Source: Malachius bipustulatus (lineage: Eukaryota > Arthropoda > Insecta > Coleoptera > Melyridae). Taken from it: a stretch of 64,000 bases of DNA. The translations under genes and the position numbers were made by a program. Of this stretch, positions 12,601 to 25,600 are shown piece after piece (within the stretch, counting starts at the first letter, position 1; each line of letters opens with the position of its first letter). The DNA lies in NCBI GenBank assembly GCA_910589415.1, contig OU342635.1:11780001-11844000 (forward strand). Direction: 5' to 3'. The notes below the pieces were generated by a model, which saw only the letters and a program-made list of their open reading frames with translations, was not told the DNA's origin and ran no database searches.

Positions 12601-14551
12601 CGTTTCAGGCTACAAAGACAAGGTGGTAATGGCACCCCACCCTGTAAAGTTTAATTATTACAAAAAAAAGCCGACGATGAGAACATCAACCCCTCAGGTA
12701 ATGAAGTTTACTTCTTCTGTAATTCATTTCATGTCAAAGTAGGTACCTACACTGATGTCTACTACAATTTTCTTGGGTGTGTTAATCATTTATTCTTGTT
12801 TGTTATGAAAATTTTTCTGATGTTTGTTTACCAACTCAGAACCCTGTATCTTCTTTGCTAAGCTATTTAGGAGATATGTTTGTGGGTACTTTTATTCCTT
12901 AAAAAGGTCTTCTATAAACTGGTAAAGTCCTGCAACAAAAACCTGACTAATTCTGGATATTGGATTTGAACTTGTTTTCTGTCAATTCAATGGTTAACGA
13001 GTCTCTTTTATACAGAATGTACCTATTAATAATAACCAGTTTTAATATTGACTTTCAGGGTCTCTTGGTGTTGAGAATATACAGTTCATTTTAGAAAATG
13101 TCAAGGTTTTATGTGCATCTTCAGTCAGAGAAATTGTAGCTTCATGCATTGCATTTTTGAAAACGTTTTTGATAACATTACCCAGTCCCATGATAGCTGC
13201 ATCTTTACAAACCATTGTAAGTATTTTTTTTTTTACTGCATTTCTTCTTCATGTTAGTTTTTTCATTTCAATAACAGGTGAGCGCGTTGGTGAATATGAA
13301 AGAAGATTGCAGGAAGAATTTCCGTTTGCAAGTTCGTCAAATATTAGACAAGCTGATTAGGAAGTTTAGTGTGGAAGCTGTCACATCGCATATTCCAGAA
13401 GAAGACGCCGTTCTGTATAAAATGATTAGAAACATCAGGAAACTCAATGCGAGGAAGAAGCGAAGGAAAGAGGAAAATAAAGAAGAACAAGAAGCGAGTG
13501 ATGATGATTTTAGTGTCAGGGCTAAACCAAAAAGGTAGGGTAATATTTGATTCTTTGCAGATATGATTTTCTTATTGATACATGTTTTAGCATGGAAGAA
13601 ATATTAGCAGATTCCGATTCAGATATTGAAGAGATGGAGACTGATGAACCAAAATCTAGTAAAATTAAGAAACCAAACACCTGGATCGAAGAAGATGCCG
13701 ACACAATTCTTGATTTTACAGACCCCAAAGTTACCAGCAAGATCACAGGTAAAACACTCGTTATTGCCATGCGAGTATGTTCAATTTTTAATGTCTTTTT
13801 TGCAGTAACAAAACCTGGTCAGTCCTTTGCTCAGGTTGACAAGAAACCGCAGAAAAAAGATCGAGGTTTCAAAACAGACAAAGATGGTAAACTTATCATT
13901 AAAGATGATGGCAGTTCATCTGACAGTGATGAAAAAGAACATGATGATTATAGTGATTCAGGTAAAATAAATCGTTGCTACTAAAGCAACAGAAAAGTTG
14001 TCCAAATAAGAAATGGCAAATGTTGTAAATATTTCAGATGAAAACAGCGAGGGTGGATCATGGACTGTAATGGGAAAGAAACGTAAGAGGTGCGAATCTA
14101 GCATAAAGAGTGGTGCCAGTACCAGTGGTAGAAGCAGTCAACCTCCAAGTAAATACAGAAGTGGTGGTGTAGGAATCCATAGGTATATATTTTATAAAAT
14201 TGATTCAGTTAAAATGTTATTTTACTGATATTTTTTCAGAACCCTGCCAAGTTCAAAGTCGAGTGTTAGTTCAAGCACAAGGAATGCTCATACCGGGAAT
14301 GAATATAAATCTAAAAAGGCTTCAGGGGATGTCAAAAAGAAAGGGAAAGTCGATCCTTATGCTTATTTACCATTGCAGAGAACAATGTTAAATAAAAGGT
14401 GCTGTAAAGTGATGTAAACTGATTAAATCGTACTAACATCTTGAATAATTTCAGGAAAAAGATGAAAGCTGCCGGTCAGTTTAAAAATATAATCAAAGCT
14501 ACAAGAAAAGGAGTGTCGAAAGGAAATAAAGCAAAAAAGAAAACCAAGTAA
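6685..14551 (+). CDS. RRP12: RRP12-like ribosome biogenesis protein, 17 exons, complete
   Basis: RRP12 is an HEAT-repeat protein needed for maturation and nuclear export of pre-40S (and pre-60S) particles. Exons, all with GT/AG borders and consistent phase: 6685-6820, 7786-8138, 8563-8880, 8948-9196, 9251-9480, 9540-9816, 9880-10044, 10108-10362, 11094-11327, 11529-12174, 13059-13216, 13278-13534, 13591-13748, 13806-13961, 14038-14182, 14240-14398, 14455-14551. The total is 3993 nt, or 1330 aa, close to the human length (about 1297 aa). The basic N-terminus ([20 protein letters not shown]) fits the family. Further matches are helical repeat blocks ([29 protein letters not shown]), a Lys/Glu-rich region ([10 protein letters not shown]), [21 protein letters not shown] and a basic C-terminal tail. 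The start was chosen because it gives the conserved N-terminus. The order of blocks leaves no visible gap. Confidence 0.95.
7115..7206. repeat. Short hairpin in RRP12 intron 1
   Basis: TTAAGTCAGGTCTTTGGTCA at 7115 and the reverse-complement arm ending near 7206 (CTACCCTGGCCAAAGGCTTG) form a stem of about 38 bp with a loop of about 15 bp. It is a small foldback MITE or a hairpin. Around it, 7230-7480 is richer in G+C but contains no supported exon. Confidence 0.6.
12285..12405 (+). repeat. Short degenerate direct repeats in RRP12 intron 10
   Basis: A motif like TTGACATAAAGGAAA recurs about five times at intervals of about 25 bp (GCAATTGACATAAAGTG, GATTTGACATAAAAGG, CATTTGACAAATAAGG, CAATTGACAAAAGAGG). 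It is a decayed minisatellite with no coding meaning. The remainder of introns 8 (10363-11093) and 10 (12175-13058) shows nothing recognisable. Confidence 0.5.
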
Positions 14552-14575
14552 ATGTTTGCCTCTGGTTATAAGTGT

Positions 14576-14603
14576 AATAAAGTGGCTTGTAAATATAAAT
14601 AAA
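14576..14603 (+). other. RRP12 polyadenylation signals
   Basis: AATAAA occurs at 14576-14581, 25 bp after the RRP12 stop codon, and again at 14598-14603. They imply a very short 3' UTR. Confidence 0.6.
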
Positions 14604-14609
14604 ATGTAA

Positions 14610-16660
14610 TTATTAATCGAATGAGCATTAAAATAAAATAAACAGTTGTTGTTTCCAAGATTATTGGTCAAATTTAGTTTTGCCTACGTCTCACCTACCT
14701 CATCTTTAATTTGTCACAATTTGATGGTGAGCTAAATCACCCTATATAACTGCCCTACATAGCAAAAGAGTTTGAAAAATATCAAGCAATACTTTCCAGA
14801 TGAACTTGTGTGACCTTAGCTTGAGTTTTTAGAGACAAAAAAACTGCCAATTTTTTGTACACACTGTATTTCATAGGAGAAATGGCTGTCTCTTAGACAA
14901 TATAATAAATATTCTTTTATTTAATAGTGTAAGAGCTGCCTCAATACATTGAAGTTCAAAAAATTTGTAGTAAAGTAATACTCCCCTAATAAGGAAAAAA
15001 TGAGTCTTAAGAATGATGGTAAGTGACATTTTTTCAACAACGTCAAGGGGCTAAATTACCTTCCCGATTTGATGGACAAAATTATTTATATTATATAAAA
15101 AAATAATAATTGTGGTATTTCATTTTATTTTCAAAGCACTAGAGATTATGAATGAAAAAACTGGCTTACAAATAATTATAAAATAGTTTCTATACAACTG
15201 CATATAAGATATAAAAAATTATATTCAAATTAATAAAATTGATCTCACTGTATACAAAAGAGACTAAGATAATGCAAGTACGAGAGTGTAAAATATTGAC
15301 CTAAGAATATCTGAAAGCTTTGCATTTTTGATTGCACTTGTAAAAGTAACCATAAATAGGAAGTCGTAATAGCTCCTACTAAATACATCTTATCACCAAT
15401 AGAAATAAAGCTATAATAACAAACAAATCATATAAAAATAACATTTTAGGCATGTAAAATACCTATAAAAATTGTCACAATTCATGTCTTAATAAGCTTT
15501 CAGATACACCACATTGTCTTAATAAACAATTTAAAATTGTTGCAGAAAAAAAGTAACATGTATTTTTGTAATATTACCACAAATAGAAACTATGATAATA
15601 ACAGATGGCAAAAAAAAAAACTGTAAATTATCTATGAAAGCGGGTCCTCATCTAATGAACGTGCATGAATGAACAGAGCAAGCACGCAAGTATCAACACA
15701 AACGAACTTAGAAACCAGAACAGCCTTGATAAACGACAAAATGGATTTTTTGTTACCTTTTCTTTGCAACTCAGTGTATTTAAATAACCTACTTACTTGG
15801 TGACTAGCTCTTACAGGTTAGATGAATCCAATTTACATAAAGACCTGAATATGTAATAACATCCTAATGAAGGCAAATCAGGCTTAACTTTATCGACATT
15901 TTTATTTCCAAATGGCATCTACTTCTGTAAGAGCCGTTCATTGAGCAGTTAGATCACTTATAAGTGGACCTGTTTTAGGAAGGCTTATTAAATATTTAAT
16001 GAATACTTATTAAGGTATCAGTCAATTTTTTAAGGTTTAACTTATAACCAAAAATTTCTGTATTAAATAATTAATAAGTCTTTATCAAAGTCGTATATAT
16101 TTTTATATATTTCAAAGAATAGTAATAATAATTAATTAATTACGCTAAATAATATATAATCTGTTGATATTTGGCTACCAAAGCAACAAATATTTTGTAC
16201 GTTAATACGTATTACTGATGAGATGAGACTAGGAAATAGCTGAGATTTAATACCGCAATCCAATCATGACTGCAAATTATTTAATATAAGAATTTCAGTA
16301 GTTATATAAAATCAAATCAGCACATGATGTGTGAATTTGTTATTTAATTTCTAACTTATCCTTATACTTACTTAATTCAGAAAAACTATGGAACCAATTA
16401 GAAATAGTTTGAATTTCTATTTTAAATTTCAAAAGTAATACTAAAGGCTGTTTAAAAACTGTTGATATAACGGACAACTATGCTCACAGCTTCCCTTTAT
16501 GTCAACAGTTACTGAATACCTGTTAGTTAGTGTTCACAATTCAAGTCTTTTACAATATCATTACAAGATCAATTATTGGTCCACATGCCCTTGAAATAAA
16601 AAATAGAAATTTATGTCAAAGTAATCGATCTTCTGTTGTTGTCAAATTCCCTTAAATCTT
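14610..16660. other. AT-rich intergenic stretch between convergent RRP12 and Arl8
   Basis: No coding region or repeat with clear ends was seen. The right part may include Arl8 3' UTR: the nearest minus-strand AATAAA downstream of the Arl8 stop is at 16675-16670, and longer UTR forms cannot be excluded. Confidence 0.5.
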
Positions 16661-16837
16661 TGATGCTTGTTTATTCTATCTTCTACTAATGATGAAGGAT
16701 ATAAAATTAATAATAACCAGCTGTAATTTCAATTTTATGCTAAATGCTAATTACAGAGGAAGTGCCCTGATTGCCCTGCACGTTTCTAAGATCTGATTAC
16801 TTCGACTTACACAGAGCTTCAAAAGGAAATTCAGTTT

Positions 16838-18673
16838 TTAGCGCATTCCTGATTTGGAATGTGCAATCAACCATTGCAGGGTAATATCAATGTTGTCTTT
16901 TTCTTTGCAAGAAATTGAGTAACAACAAATTTCTCTATCTTGGATGGCTGACAAATTCCTGAAAAATCGGTATAAATTTATTACTAATTAAACTTACAGT
17001 CTATGTTATAAAATATTACAACGAGGCATCACCATCAGGTAGATTAATAATTCGTATTTGTTTACTTTCTGCAACTATTATGGTTATATGTCTTGACGGT
17101 TCTAGTGACATGACAGGAATGACATGAGAGTGTAACTGACAGTTCTACTAAATACCAGAACGATTCCGCATTCTGCGAATGCTCGAGAATGCGTTGAGAC
17201 TAGACACGTCAGTGAAGCTCCTTGATAACTTTGATGACACCTCAGGGAACTATATAAGAACAGCCGTGACTGGAGAGTTCAGTTAGTTGTATTTTGGATG
17301 TGAATGAGAGCTGAAGTATCACAGAGTAAGGAAGACATAGAGTAGTCAGTCCGCTTAAAACTCCAGAACTTTTTATCTGCACGTCACTGATTGATCCTGT
17401 ATTTTTTACTTAAAGACTAAGGTATTCTAAACTTTTTGCTCTCTTATAAAAGTTTAGTATCTTACATCCTTTTCCCATAATTATTTTTTATGACGCACCT
17501 GCACTACTGAAAACATATTCTTGTGAAAATCTAACTGTTTAAACTAATTATTATTGTTTATTGATGATCAGTAATAAGAATATATATTTTTTCTCTTCTT
17601 TCCTCTATCTGCAATTAACCACTCCACCACAGCTGTCAGGAATTAGAATTAACTAAAAAGTCACTATATTGGATAGAGATGAGCCGTTCTCTCTCAGATC
17701 GCTCTGACAGATCTATTTGAAAGAGAGAAAAGTTCAGCTTTAGTACTTTTTATAATAATTTTATATCAAGGTACGACTGCGTAATTTGACTTACACCAGC
17801 ACTTTTCAAAATCACAAAATCCCTCGTTACTATGCCCTACTCTGTAAAAGAATGTACCATACAACTCTGGAAGAGTATTAAATTTACACAAGTGAAAGTG
17901 AGTGCCTTGACCAGGGAAAACCAGAAAAAGAAAGACCAGAGTCTTTAAAAGAATACCTGCTAATTTTTCAACAACCATAAAAAGTGGCGGTAATTGGCAA
18001 CCTATTCTTTATGAATGATTACAAAACTGACTTACATTCTTTCAATAAGGCCATTTTCGTCTAGAGCTTGCGGTTTATCGCGTTTGTTACCAAGAACCAG
18101 AACTGGAATCCCTGCCAGTTGTGGTTTATCAAGTAAATTGTGAAGTTCGTTTCTTGAAGCTTCAATTTTATCAGGATCGGCTGCATCTACCATGTACCTA
18201 ATATGGATTTTCAAAAATCTTACATAAGCTCAATTATGATCGGATCGTGTTAACTTACACAATGGCGTTGACCCCTCGGCAGTATCGTTCCCACATCGAT
18301 CTAAACCTCGGTTGACCGCCTATATCCCACACTTTAATCGTAACGTTACCTTTTGTGATTTTCCTCATGTTGAAGCCCACCGTGGGGATCATATCTTCAC
18401 TAAATTGACCAGACTGAAATTTTAAGAAACATTAATTATGTACATTACATTACTGAGCTATAACAAAGATGACAGTGAAATGAACCCTGCTATCTGGTAA
18501 GAAGTTAATTTGGAATCTTTTAAGCAAATAACAAATAAAGATATTCTTACTGCTATAACATTGACAAAGGTTGTTTTTCCAGAATACTGCAGTCCCACTA
18601 GAGTCAGTTCCATTTCTTCTTTCCAAAATAAACTTCGGAACCAGTCCAAAATTCTGTTCATTAAGGCCAACAT
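16838..18673 (-). CDS. Arl8: ADP-ribosylation factor-like 8, small GTPase, 4 exons, complete
   Basis: Arl8 is the GTPase on lysosomes that recruits kinesin adaptors and tethering factors. In sensory axons it also moves presynaptic cargo. Exons on the minus strand: 18673-18551, 18413-18259, 18197-18036, 16958-16838. The total is 561 nt, or 186 aa, the same length as vertebrate ARL8. The N-terminal amphipathic helix ([20 protein letters not shown]) is intact. Nucleotide-binding motifs are present: P-loop GLQYSGKTT, switch I PTVGFNM, switch II WDIGGQ, base-recognition NKRD, and [15 protein letters not shown] near the end. Introns are all GT/AG with matching phases. Intron 3 (16959-18035) has an LTR-like repeat inserted. 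The short minus-strand frame at 17766-17978 is intronic and not an exon. Confidence 0.96.
17049..17440 (+). mobile_element. LTR-like dispersed repeat (copy 1) in Arl8 intron 3
   Basis: From about ATTCGTATTTGTTTAC onward this stretch matches 21370-22330: GTAACTGACAGTTCTACTAA, ATTCCGCATTCT, a TATATAAG box near 17250, then GAGAGCTGAAGTATCACA. The presence of a core-promoter-like TATA box followed by a transcribed-looking region, and a polyadenylation-like AATAAA in copy 2, suggests solo LTRs of a retrotransposon. No gag or pol was seen. Confidence 0.6.
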
Positions 18674-18975
18674 CTTTGTGTTTTTGTAGCAAAGCAAAAA
18701 TGTTGATAGATTATATTATAAGTTTATCAGTACAGTAACAGACTAATCTGATATTCACATAACAGCAGAACAGACTTCAACACCCAGTCCGGATCCCCAA
18801 CCCTAATTTACAACAATAATAATTATTTTTCTTCAGTCAGTCAGTCAGTATCAATAAAAACAAAAACTGACACTACTGACAGTCACAAAAATATTGTCAC
18901 AAGTCTAATAACGACCAATGACACGTTCAGTTGACTTGACGTAGAGTATCTGCTAATTTAAAACGGAAAAGTTAC
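18674..18975 (-). promoter_or_regulatory. Likely Arl8 upstream region
   Basis: This is the sequence immediately upstream of the Arl8 start codon, bounded on the far side by the inverted-repeat element at 18980. It should hold the Arl8 5' UTR and core promoter. I see no clear TATA box and cannot place the start site. Confidence 0.4.
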
Positions 18976-18979
18976 AAAT

Positions 18980-21256
18980 AGGGAACCTGTATTACCGGCA
19001 CTGACGCTTATTAGGATAGCGCATTCTTATCTTCACAAAAAGTTGGGAATGTCAAATTTAACTTCAAAAACGTCAGATTTTCCATGAACGTGCAATAATT
19101 ATTGTCTAAAAATTCACATAATTTGTTATTAAGTCCGGGTATTTAAAAAAAATGGTAAACTTTTGTTGCGTTAGGTTAGAGGATGTTTTATTAACAATAA
19201 AAAAACGTGAACTTGTTCGCGTTGCCTAAAGGTAACTTTCTCAATATTTTGAACTCATTTATAATGAGTCCTCTATCGATATTTACCTATTACTGGGATT
19301 TTCTGGACAAAAAAAAATGCACCCAACACTCCCAAAACAGGCAGTTATATGATTGCCGAAAATATACGGGGCTCTCAGAATTTCCGTATATCTGGCAGTT
19401 TGTCAAGTAAAGTTTTATTACATCTTGTTCTTGATGAATCTTATTTTTAAGAATCAGTACGGGAGGGTTGTTATAGGGGTACCTTACTAAGATCACACTC
19501 CCGTTCGTGTGTCTACCAAGACGCTTTTTCTCAGTAACTACGTTAGATATCGAGTTAAAAATAATTATACCCAACACTAAAGTCTACAGCTTCGTAAATC
19601 CTATAAATCCGTAATATGTTTTCAATACCCACTGAAAGAACTCGATTTCTATATTCGTGTTATTATCTTGTTTCATTTTTCAAACTTCGCTTTTTGCCAC
19701 TTAATTCTGTCTGACATCTATCGTGTGATCAAATGAAAACATAATTTAGGTCGGCCCTGGAAAAAAATTTCATGTCTTAGATTGAATCCTATGATAAAAT
19801 CACTGTCATTAATTTTAAAAATCTTATTTTTCTTATTTAGTAATTTTGAGTGGTCTGGGGTGCGTTCATGAATTATTACAGTTTGCATCATACATGAAAA
19901 ACTCTGGATGCGTTCATAAATAACCAGTTCGCTTGATTGGATAAAAATCTAGTATCGTTCATAAATTGCCGATGACGACGCTTGAAGTGCACTCGCAGAG
20001 TTTTGAAGAAACACATGGGTTGATGAAACACATGAAACACAATTCTGTGCATAATATTAGTAAATTACAAAAATTAGTATTAAATTAAAAAAAAGTGTGA
20101 ATCTGACAGTTACACATAATCTAATACTTTTGAATTATTTCCTTTGCTTTCTCGTTCGAATTACGTTCATAAAATGGAACAATCTGACGATATTCTGGAA
20201 AATGTAAAGCATCACTCTGGTTGTTACACATACACATAAACGTCAGTTTCTGTTTATGATAGTCTGTGGAACGCATATTCCACCTTCAGGGCCGTATTTG
20301 TGTTTCTTAAACCGTACCACGTATCTGGACTTTTTTAGGTAAGGGTGTGACATAATTATAAGGCAAGATTCCGTTGGCACAGCTATTTAGGAGAAGCACA
20401 GACATACCAACTTTATGGGAATAGTTTTTCGAAAAAAAAATTGAGTGAGCGACTGTCGTCCGGCAAAAATTTATAAACATTCTTTCCAGAAGAGTTTGCC
20501 CTCTTAAAAAATGGCCACCACTAGAGCCACAGATCACAGACCTTACTTTTAGCATGAGCATGAGTGCATAAGTAGGAAGAAAGTTCCTAATATATGGTGT
20601 AAACATCTCTGCTGGATTTACTCCCATTTTCATTGGTTATGTTACTTTATTCTTGTTTGATTTTATTTTTATATCTTGTGGTGGATTCTTTCTGGTGTGT
20701 GTTTATGTTAAACCCTCAGGTGCAAATACTTAATAAATGACTTTACTATAATTAATAAGTAGATAGATAATTCGATAAGTAATAGGGCCTTAAACATAAA
20801 TACCTACATTATTAGATATTAATCCTTTATTGCTTTGGCTTGACATGACATTGTTACGGGGTTTGCAGTGTCAATAATCCAATAAACTTCACGGTAACCT
20901 GGAACAATCTCCGAATAATTAATTTATGTCCGCGTTATTCAAGAAATACAAAACTAATTTCAACAACCTGATGCACCTTATTTCAGCAAATGTCAAAATA
21001 ATTATTATTTGACAATAAAATTGCAAAACAAGAAGAATGCAATGTCGGAATGAGTTTACGATTTTACAAACCAAAATTTTCATTTTACAGTTTTACAGAT
21101 CCAATCTAAGACATGAAATTTTTTTCCAAGGCCTACCTAAATTATGTTTTCATTTGCTCACACGATAGTTGTTCAAACATAACCGTGTTTTAAGTAAACG
21201 TCAACGAGTGAATGCGCTACCCTAGTAGACGTTAGTGTCGGTAATACAGGTACCCT
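18980..21256. mobile_element. 2.3 kb DNA element with long interrupted inverted repeats
   Basis: The left tip AGGGAACCTGTATTACCG (18980) and subterminal TAGGATAGCGCATTC match the right end in reverse complement (GAATGCGCTACCCTA, then CGGTAATACAGGTACCCT ending at 21256). A second matching block, ACATAATTTAGGT through TTCATGTCTTAGATT, lies at 19739-19787 on the left and inverted at 21100-21147 on the right. In the right arm the two blocks lie close together; in the left arm they are split by about 690 bp. That gap holds sequence also found at 2310-2646. The interior has repeated GTTCATAAAT motifs and no recognisable transposase. Confidence 0.7.
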
Positions 21257-21369
21257 AATATAAAAATCTAAAAAATCTCAAAATCGAATGAAATCTATGC
21301 TTGTTATTCTATCTATTTTAGTTGGCCAAGAAAATTTTAAAACGTCAAATATACAGACGTCAAAGACAG

Positions 21370-22530
21370 ATAATTCGTATTTATTTTAGTTTACCTTTTT
21401 CTAATTATGGTTGTCTCAACAATTCGATCTGAGATGATTCTAAGTGACATAAAAGAAATGACACATTGCCAGGCCAGTGTGTAACTGACAGTTCTACTAA
21501 ATACCAGAATGATTCCGCATTCTACGCATGTTCGAGATTGTGTGGAGCTCTCCATGAACTATCAGACATTTCTAGACTCCACGGCCAACAGATATATAGA
21601 GGGTGATCCCGAAATGGCGGACACGGACAGCACCACATCATCCATTGTGGATTAAGGATTCTAAGTTTTATTTACTGTTTTCTCCAGTATGGCTCCCTTA
21701 AGAAGATATGACCACTTTTGTGGAAAAAAAAGTCACAACACTGCACTACCCTTCTTAAGGAAAAAATTATGTGTAGGTCTACAATAATACCCAGATAGAT
21801 ATTACCATGGAAACATATGAAATGGAAAGTTCAACACTGTTCAAAATAATAATTGTTGCGGGGAAACTTATCCGATAATATTATTCAAAATCTATTTTAG
21901 TTGCATTGTTGAGTTTGAGTTTGAACAACGATGCCACATTGAAAAATTTTGTTGAACTCAGGGAATAGGTAAACTTTGAATGCCTGTAATTCCGTTCCCG
22001 ATAATAATAAAAATAAAAAGCAAAGGCTATCGTAATAGTTATGTCAAATCATGTGCTTTGCCAGTGGAGGTTGTTTAAATTTGACTGCCGTTTTGATTTA
22101 AAGTTTAGAAAAAGGACACCCTATATCTCGGTAACGAAGGCGAGGAAACAATTTTTGTTTTAAATTTACAGTCTTTCTGAACATCCTCTACAACACCCTG
22201 TATACCGTGTCCGCCATTTCGGGATCACCCTGTATAATAAGGGCTGTCGGCACTCTAGTCAGCCAGTCGTATCTCAGATGTAAATGAAAGCTGAAGTATC
22301 ACATAGTAGTATTTAGTGATTGCGAATATGTGAAGTACAAGACAAAGCAGTTAAGTGATAAGTGGCAAAAGAGCATTAATTGTGTAATGTGTGTGGAAAT
22401 AAGAGAACAGCTGATTATTTAGATTTGGAGGTTATAGTTATAAGATACAGTCCTGGTAGAATACAGAATTTTGTAAGACTTTACCGTTGTAAGTATTAAT
22501 AAAGTGAGAGACCAGTAACATTAGTCATTT
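21370..22530 (+). mobile_element. LTR-like dispersed repeat (copy 2), split by a MITE
   Basis: This matches 17049-17440 on both sides of an internal insertion at 21599-22232. The uninterrupted part continues to AATAAAGTGAGAGACCAG near 22500, which looks like an LTR polyadenylation region. No internal retrotransposon genes are adjacent, so a solo LTR is the best reading. Confidence 0.6.
21599..22232. repeat. 634-bp TA-flanked MITE inside LTR copy 2
   Basis: GAGGGTGATCCCGAAATGGC at the left end and GCCATTTCGGGATCACCCTG at the right end are inverted repeats flanked by TA. Comparison with copy 1 (TATATAAGAACAG, uninterrupted) shows the element landed in the LTR's TATA-box region. The tip resembles the CAGGGTG tips of other elements in this window. 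Confidence 0.8.
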
Positions 22531-22639
22531 TCTTTTGGTTTAGGTCTTTTGTCAATTATTGCTTTTTCCATTTATCTAAGGTCCAACTCCGTGTTGCCAA
22601 TTCCAACTCAAGTTGTTGCCATGGAAGTAGTGACATGGA

Positions 22640-25600
22640 TAAGGCACTGGTAGTTCGTATTACCGTCTTTGAGGTTTGAAATCTTAATTTGTAAAAAAAA
22701 ACCAATAAGAAATTTACATGAAAATTTATTTAAATGATGAAGAAAGATTAATCGACTATTATAATATTTATAAACATTTACAAAGAAAATAACATTCATT
22801 TAAGTAAAATATGAAATATTATTCATTAATATATTTCCTCAAAAAGACAAATGGAAGAATAAATATATTTTTATTAACAATTACCAAGAAATTATTTAAA
22901 TAGGAATGTGTAAAATACAAAATTTAAAACACACTTAGACATAAAACAAGGTGGTTTACAATTATTTTTGTTAATCTGCAATAATATCTAATGATAACAA
23001 ACATTTATCAGTATACAAGTTTAGGTAGGTACATCATTGCAATGTCCCGTTAAAAAACTATACTTTAATTAGGATCATTTTGACCTAAAATAAATCAAAA
23101 ATATACATTAAATGTAAATAGGCTTTCAAGAACAACTATTATTAGAACTGCTATTTAAAAAAAAAAAAAAATTCTCAATGATTATATGTATTGACTTTAA
23201 TTTAACACCGAGACAAAGCTCTATGGGTTAAAAAATTACTCCATTTCAAATATACAAAGGGATGTTAAGTACCTTCATTTATCCACTATAACCTATGTCA
23301 TGAAAATATATACTTTCAACATTTATGGTAGATTATAATATACTCTCTAGCCAATAACGAGAGGGCATAACAATTTATAGTGTAAAACATCAACAAGGAC
23401 TTTTAGACAGTTCTATGGCAAGATAATTTTTCTCTATGCATGAAAAAATAAATATGGCACTGATATACTTGTACAAATGTTTCAAACACATCCCCATGCA
23501 GTAAACACCCAACAAGTCGAAATGCATTCATTACTTTGAAACACTTTGTACTGAAAGGTATTACTATATGTATTACTATTATTACTCTATAGATATGCAA
23601 TGCCTATATTACAAGATTTTATTATCACTGAAATTACATATTATGACCACCACAATAACAACTCTGAAAAATTTAGTTATTTTCCTTTTTTGATTTGAAA
23701 AGAAAACAAAGTGGTGGTTATAAAATATTTTCAGTGCCTAGATTGTTACGAATTAAATCTTAAGCCGGCTACTCATTATGCCGTACTTGGTAAGTACAGT
23801 GTGTACAAATAAACCTGGGATAGTTTAATTTCTCTAGTGTAAGATAACAGCCTGTTTTATTTGTTAAAACATTAAAACTTCAAAAAATAAAAATTTACTT
23901 TCGTCATTTTTAAGTCAATTATGATTAATACCACTGCAAGAAATTATGATAAATTTCCTTTTGTCAAGTATCCCCAAAATATTTAATTAAATCAAGTTAC
24001 AACTAACATGCTGAAAGCCACAAATACAACACAACAAAAAAGATGTCACAGTGTTTTAAATGAACAAATGCAATTGAGAGTTGCGTTACAAGAGTTGTCC
24101 CAGTTTTATTTGAACATGACTTTACTTGTGAATAATTACGACGCAATGTCATAATTGCCACATCATTACTTGCAAAAAGTTTTCAAGACCGTACCATTTG
24201 TCACCCGCTCTGCCACACGGATGTAAAAATGTATGCGGTTTCAATTTTACTTGCACAAGTACTCGTCAAATAATTCACTTGCCAAGTACCGCGTAGCGAG
24301 TAGCCGGATTTATGTGTGCCACAACTATATAAAAAAATTGAAAATAAGTTTATTAGAGTCCCAGACTGATTAAATATTCCGCTTGTAGCTTTGGCATAAA
24401 AAAGAAAGACACCTTTGATCAGTCTGGATATCTCCATTACGATAGTTTTGCAGTGATACATAAACTGATGAACTTGTGATCTTGAAGCATTCATTCATTA
24501 AAATTAATACATTAAAGGACTATCACTATCAGGGATAAGGTGAGGTTAGAGTGACAGCAATTAGCAGCTAATATTTTAGTTAGTTTACTTTTTGAATTTT
24601 TTTAATTCAAATTTTCTCTCTCCTAAAGTGCCTGCTCAAAGATCACGAGTCCAACTCACACCAGTATCATCACCGATTTAATAATTATTATTAGTGATGG
24701 TTCTATTACAGATAGCTTATAACAATTAGAAAAGTGTTAATACAACTTTTCTTCTCAAAACCCCTTATTTAGGATGCCTTGCAGTCTTTTTTTGTTTAAA
24801 TTTAACTATGCAAATTTAAATCTAACCAAAGAAAAAAATATTCAAAATTTAAGAAAAGAAGTCATCGCATGATTGACGTCACAGAGACCTTGCTGAAATT
24901 GGGCATTCAAGCATTTCTGAAAATGCCATCGTAATTGACAAGGTTCTGTAACATCATTATCATTACATATTATATAAAACCAAATAAATGCTTAAAATAC
25001 TGAATCATTACAAATTTAGAGACACTAAATATGATCAATTTTATTGATATTACAAAAGCATAAAGACAATACAATTTATACTCACACAACACAAAACACA
25101 ATAATAAAATATTGAACAAGAATAATTACTAAAACTACTATAACTTTGCAGAAAATTAATAACTGAACACATAAAGGGAACTGAAACTAATATGCTTGAT
25201 TAAGAGTTGACTGAATAATGTGCATATTATTTAATCCTTGTAACATTAAAATAATTATACAAGTCTAAAATGATTTCTGAAGGCAAAAAATGCACTTTAC
25301 AAAGGACATTACAATACATATAATCATAATAGTTTTATTCAAATCTCAGGATCTCAGATTGTAGGAAAGAGCATAAAAATTTATTAAAAGGTATGAATGA
25401 GGCTGAGAAGAATAACAGCGAACCGAAAAGGCCAAGGAAATCATAAATTGAAAAAATCAAAAACTAATTTCAAAATTTTGGTCTCTTTTTATGAAAAAAA
25501 AACTCACTGACAAAAAGGGGGAATAAATCTAGTTGGCTTTGAAAAGTTTTAAAATGTCAAATAGATAGCTCATGACGACTTATGTAAACCTAAGAAAAAT

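Noticed and set aside
17766..17978. 70-codon minus-strand frame between Arl8 exons
   Set aside because: Lies within Arl8 intron 3; the real final exon at 16958-16838 restores the family sequence exactly.
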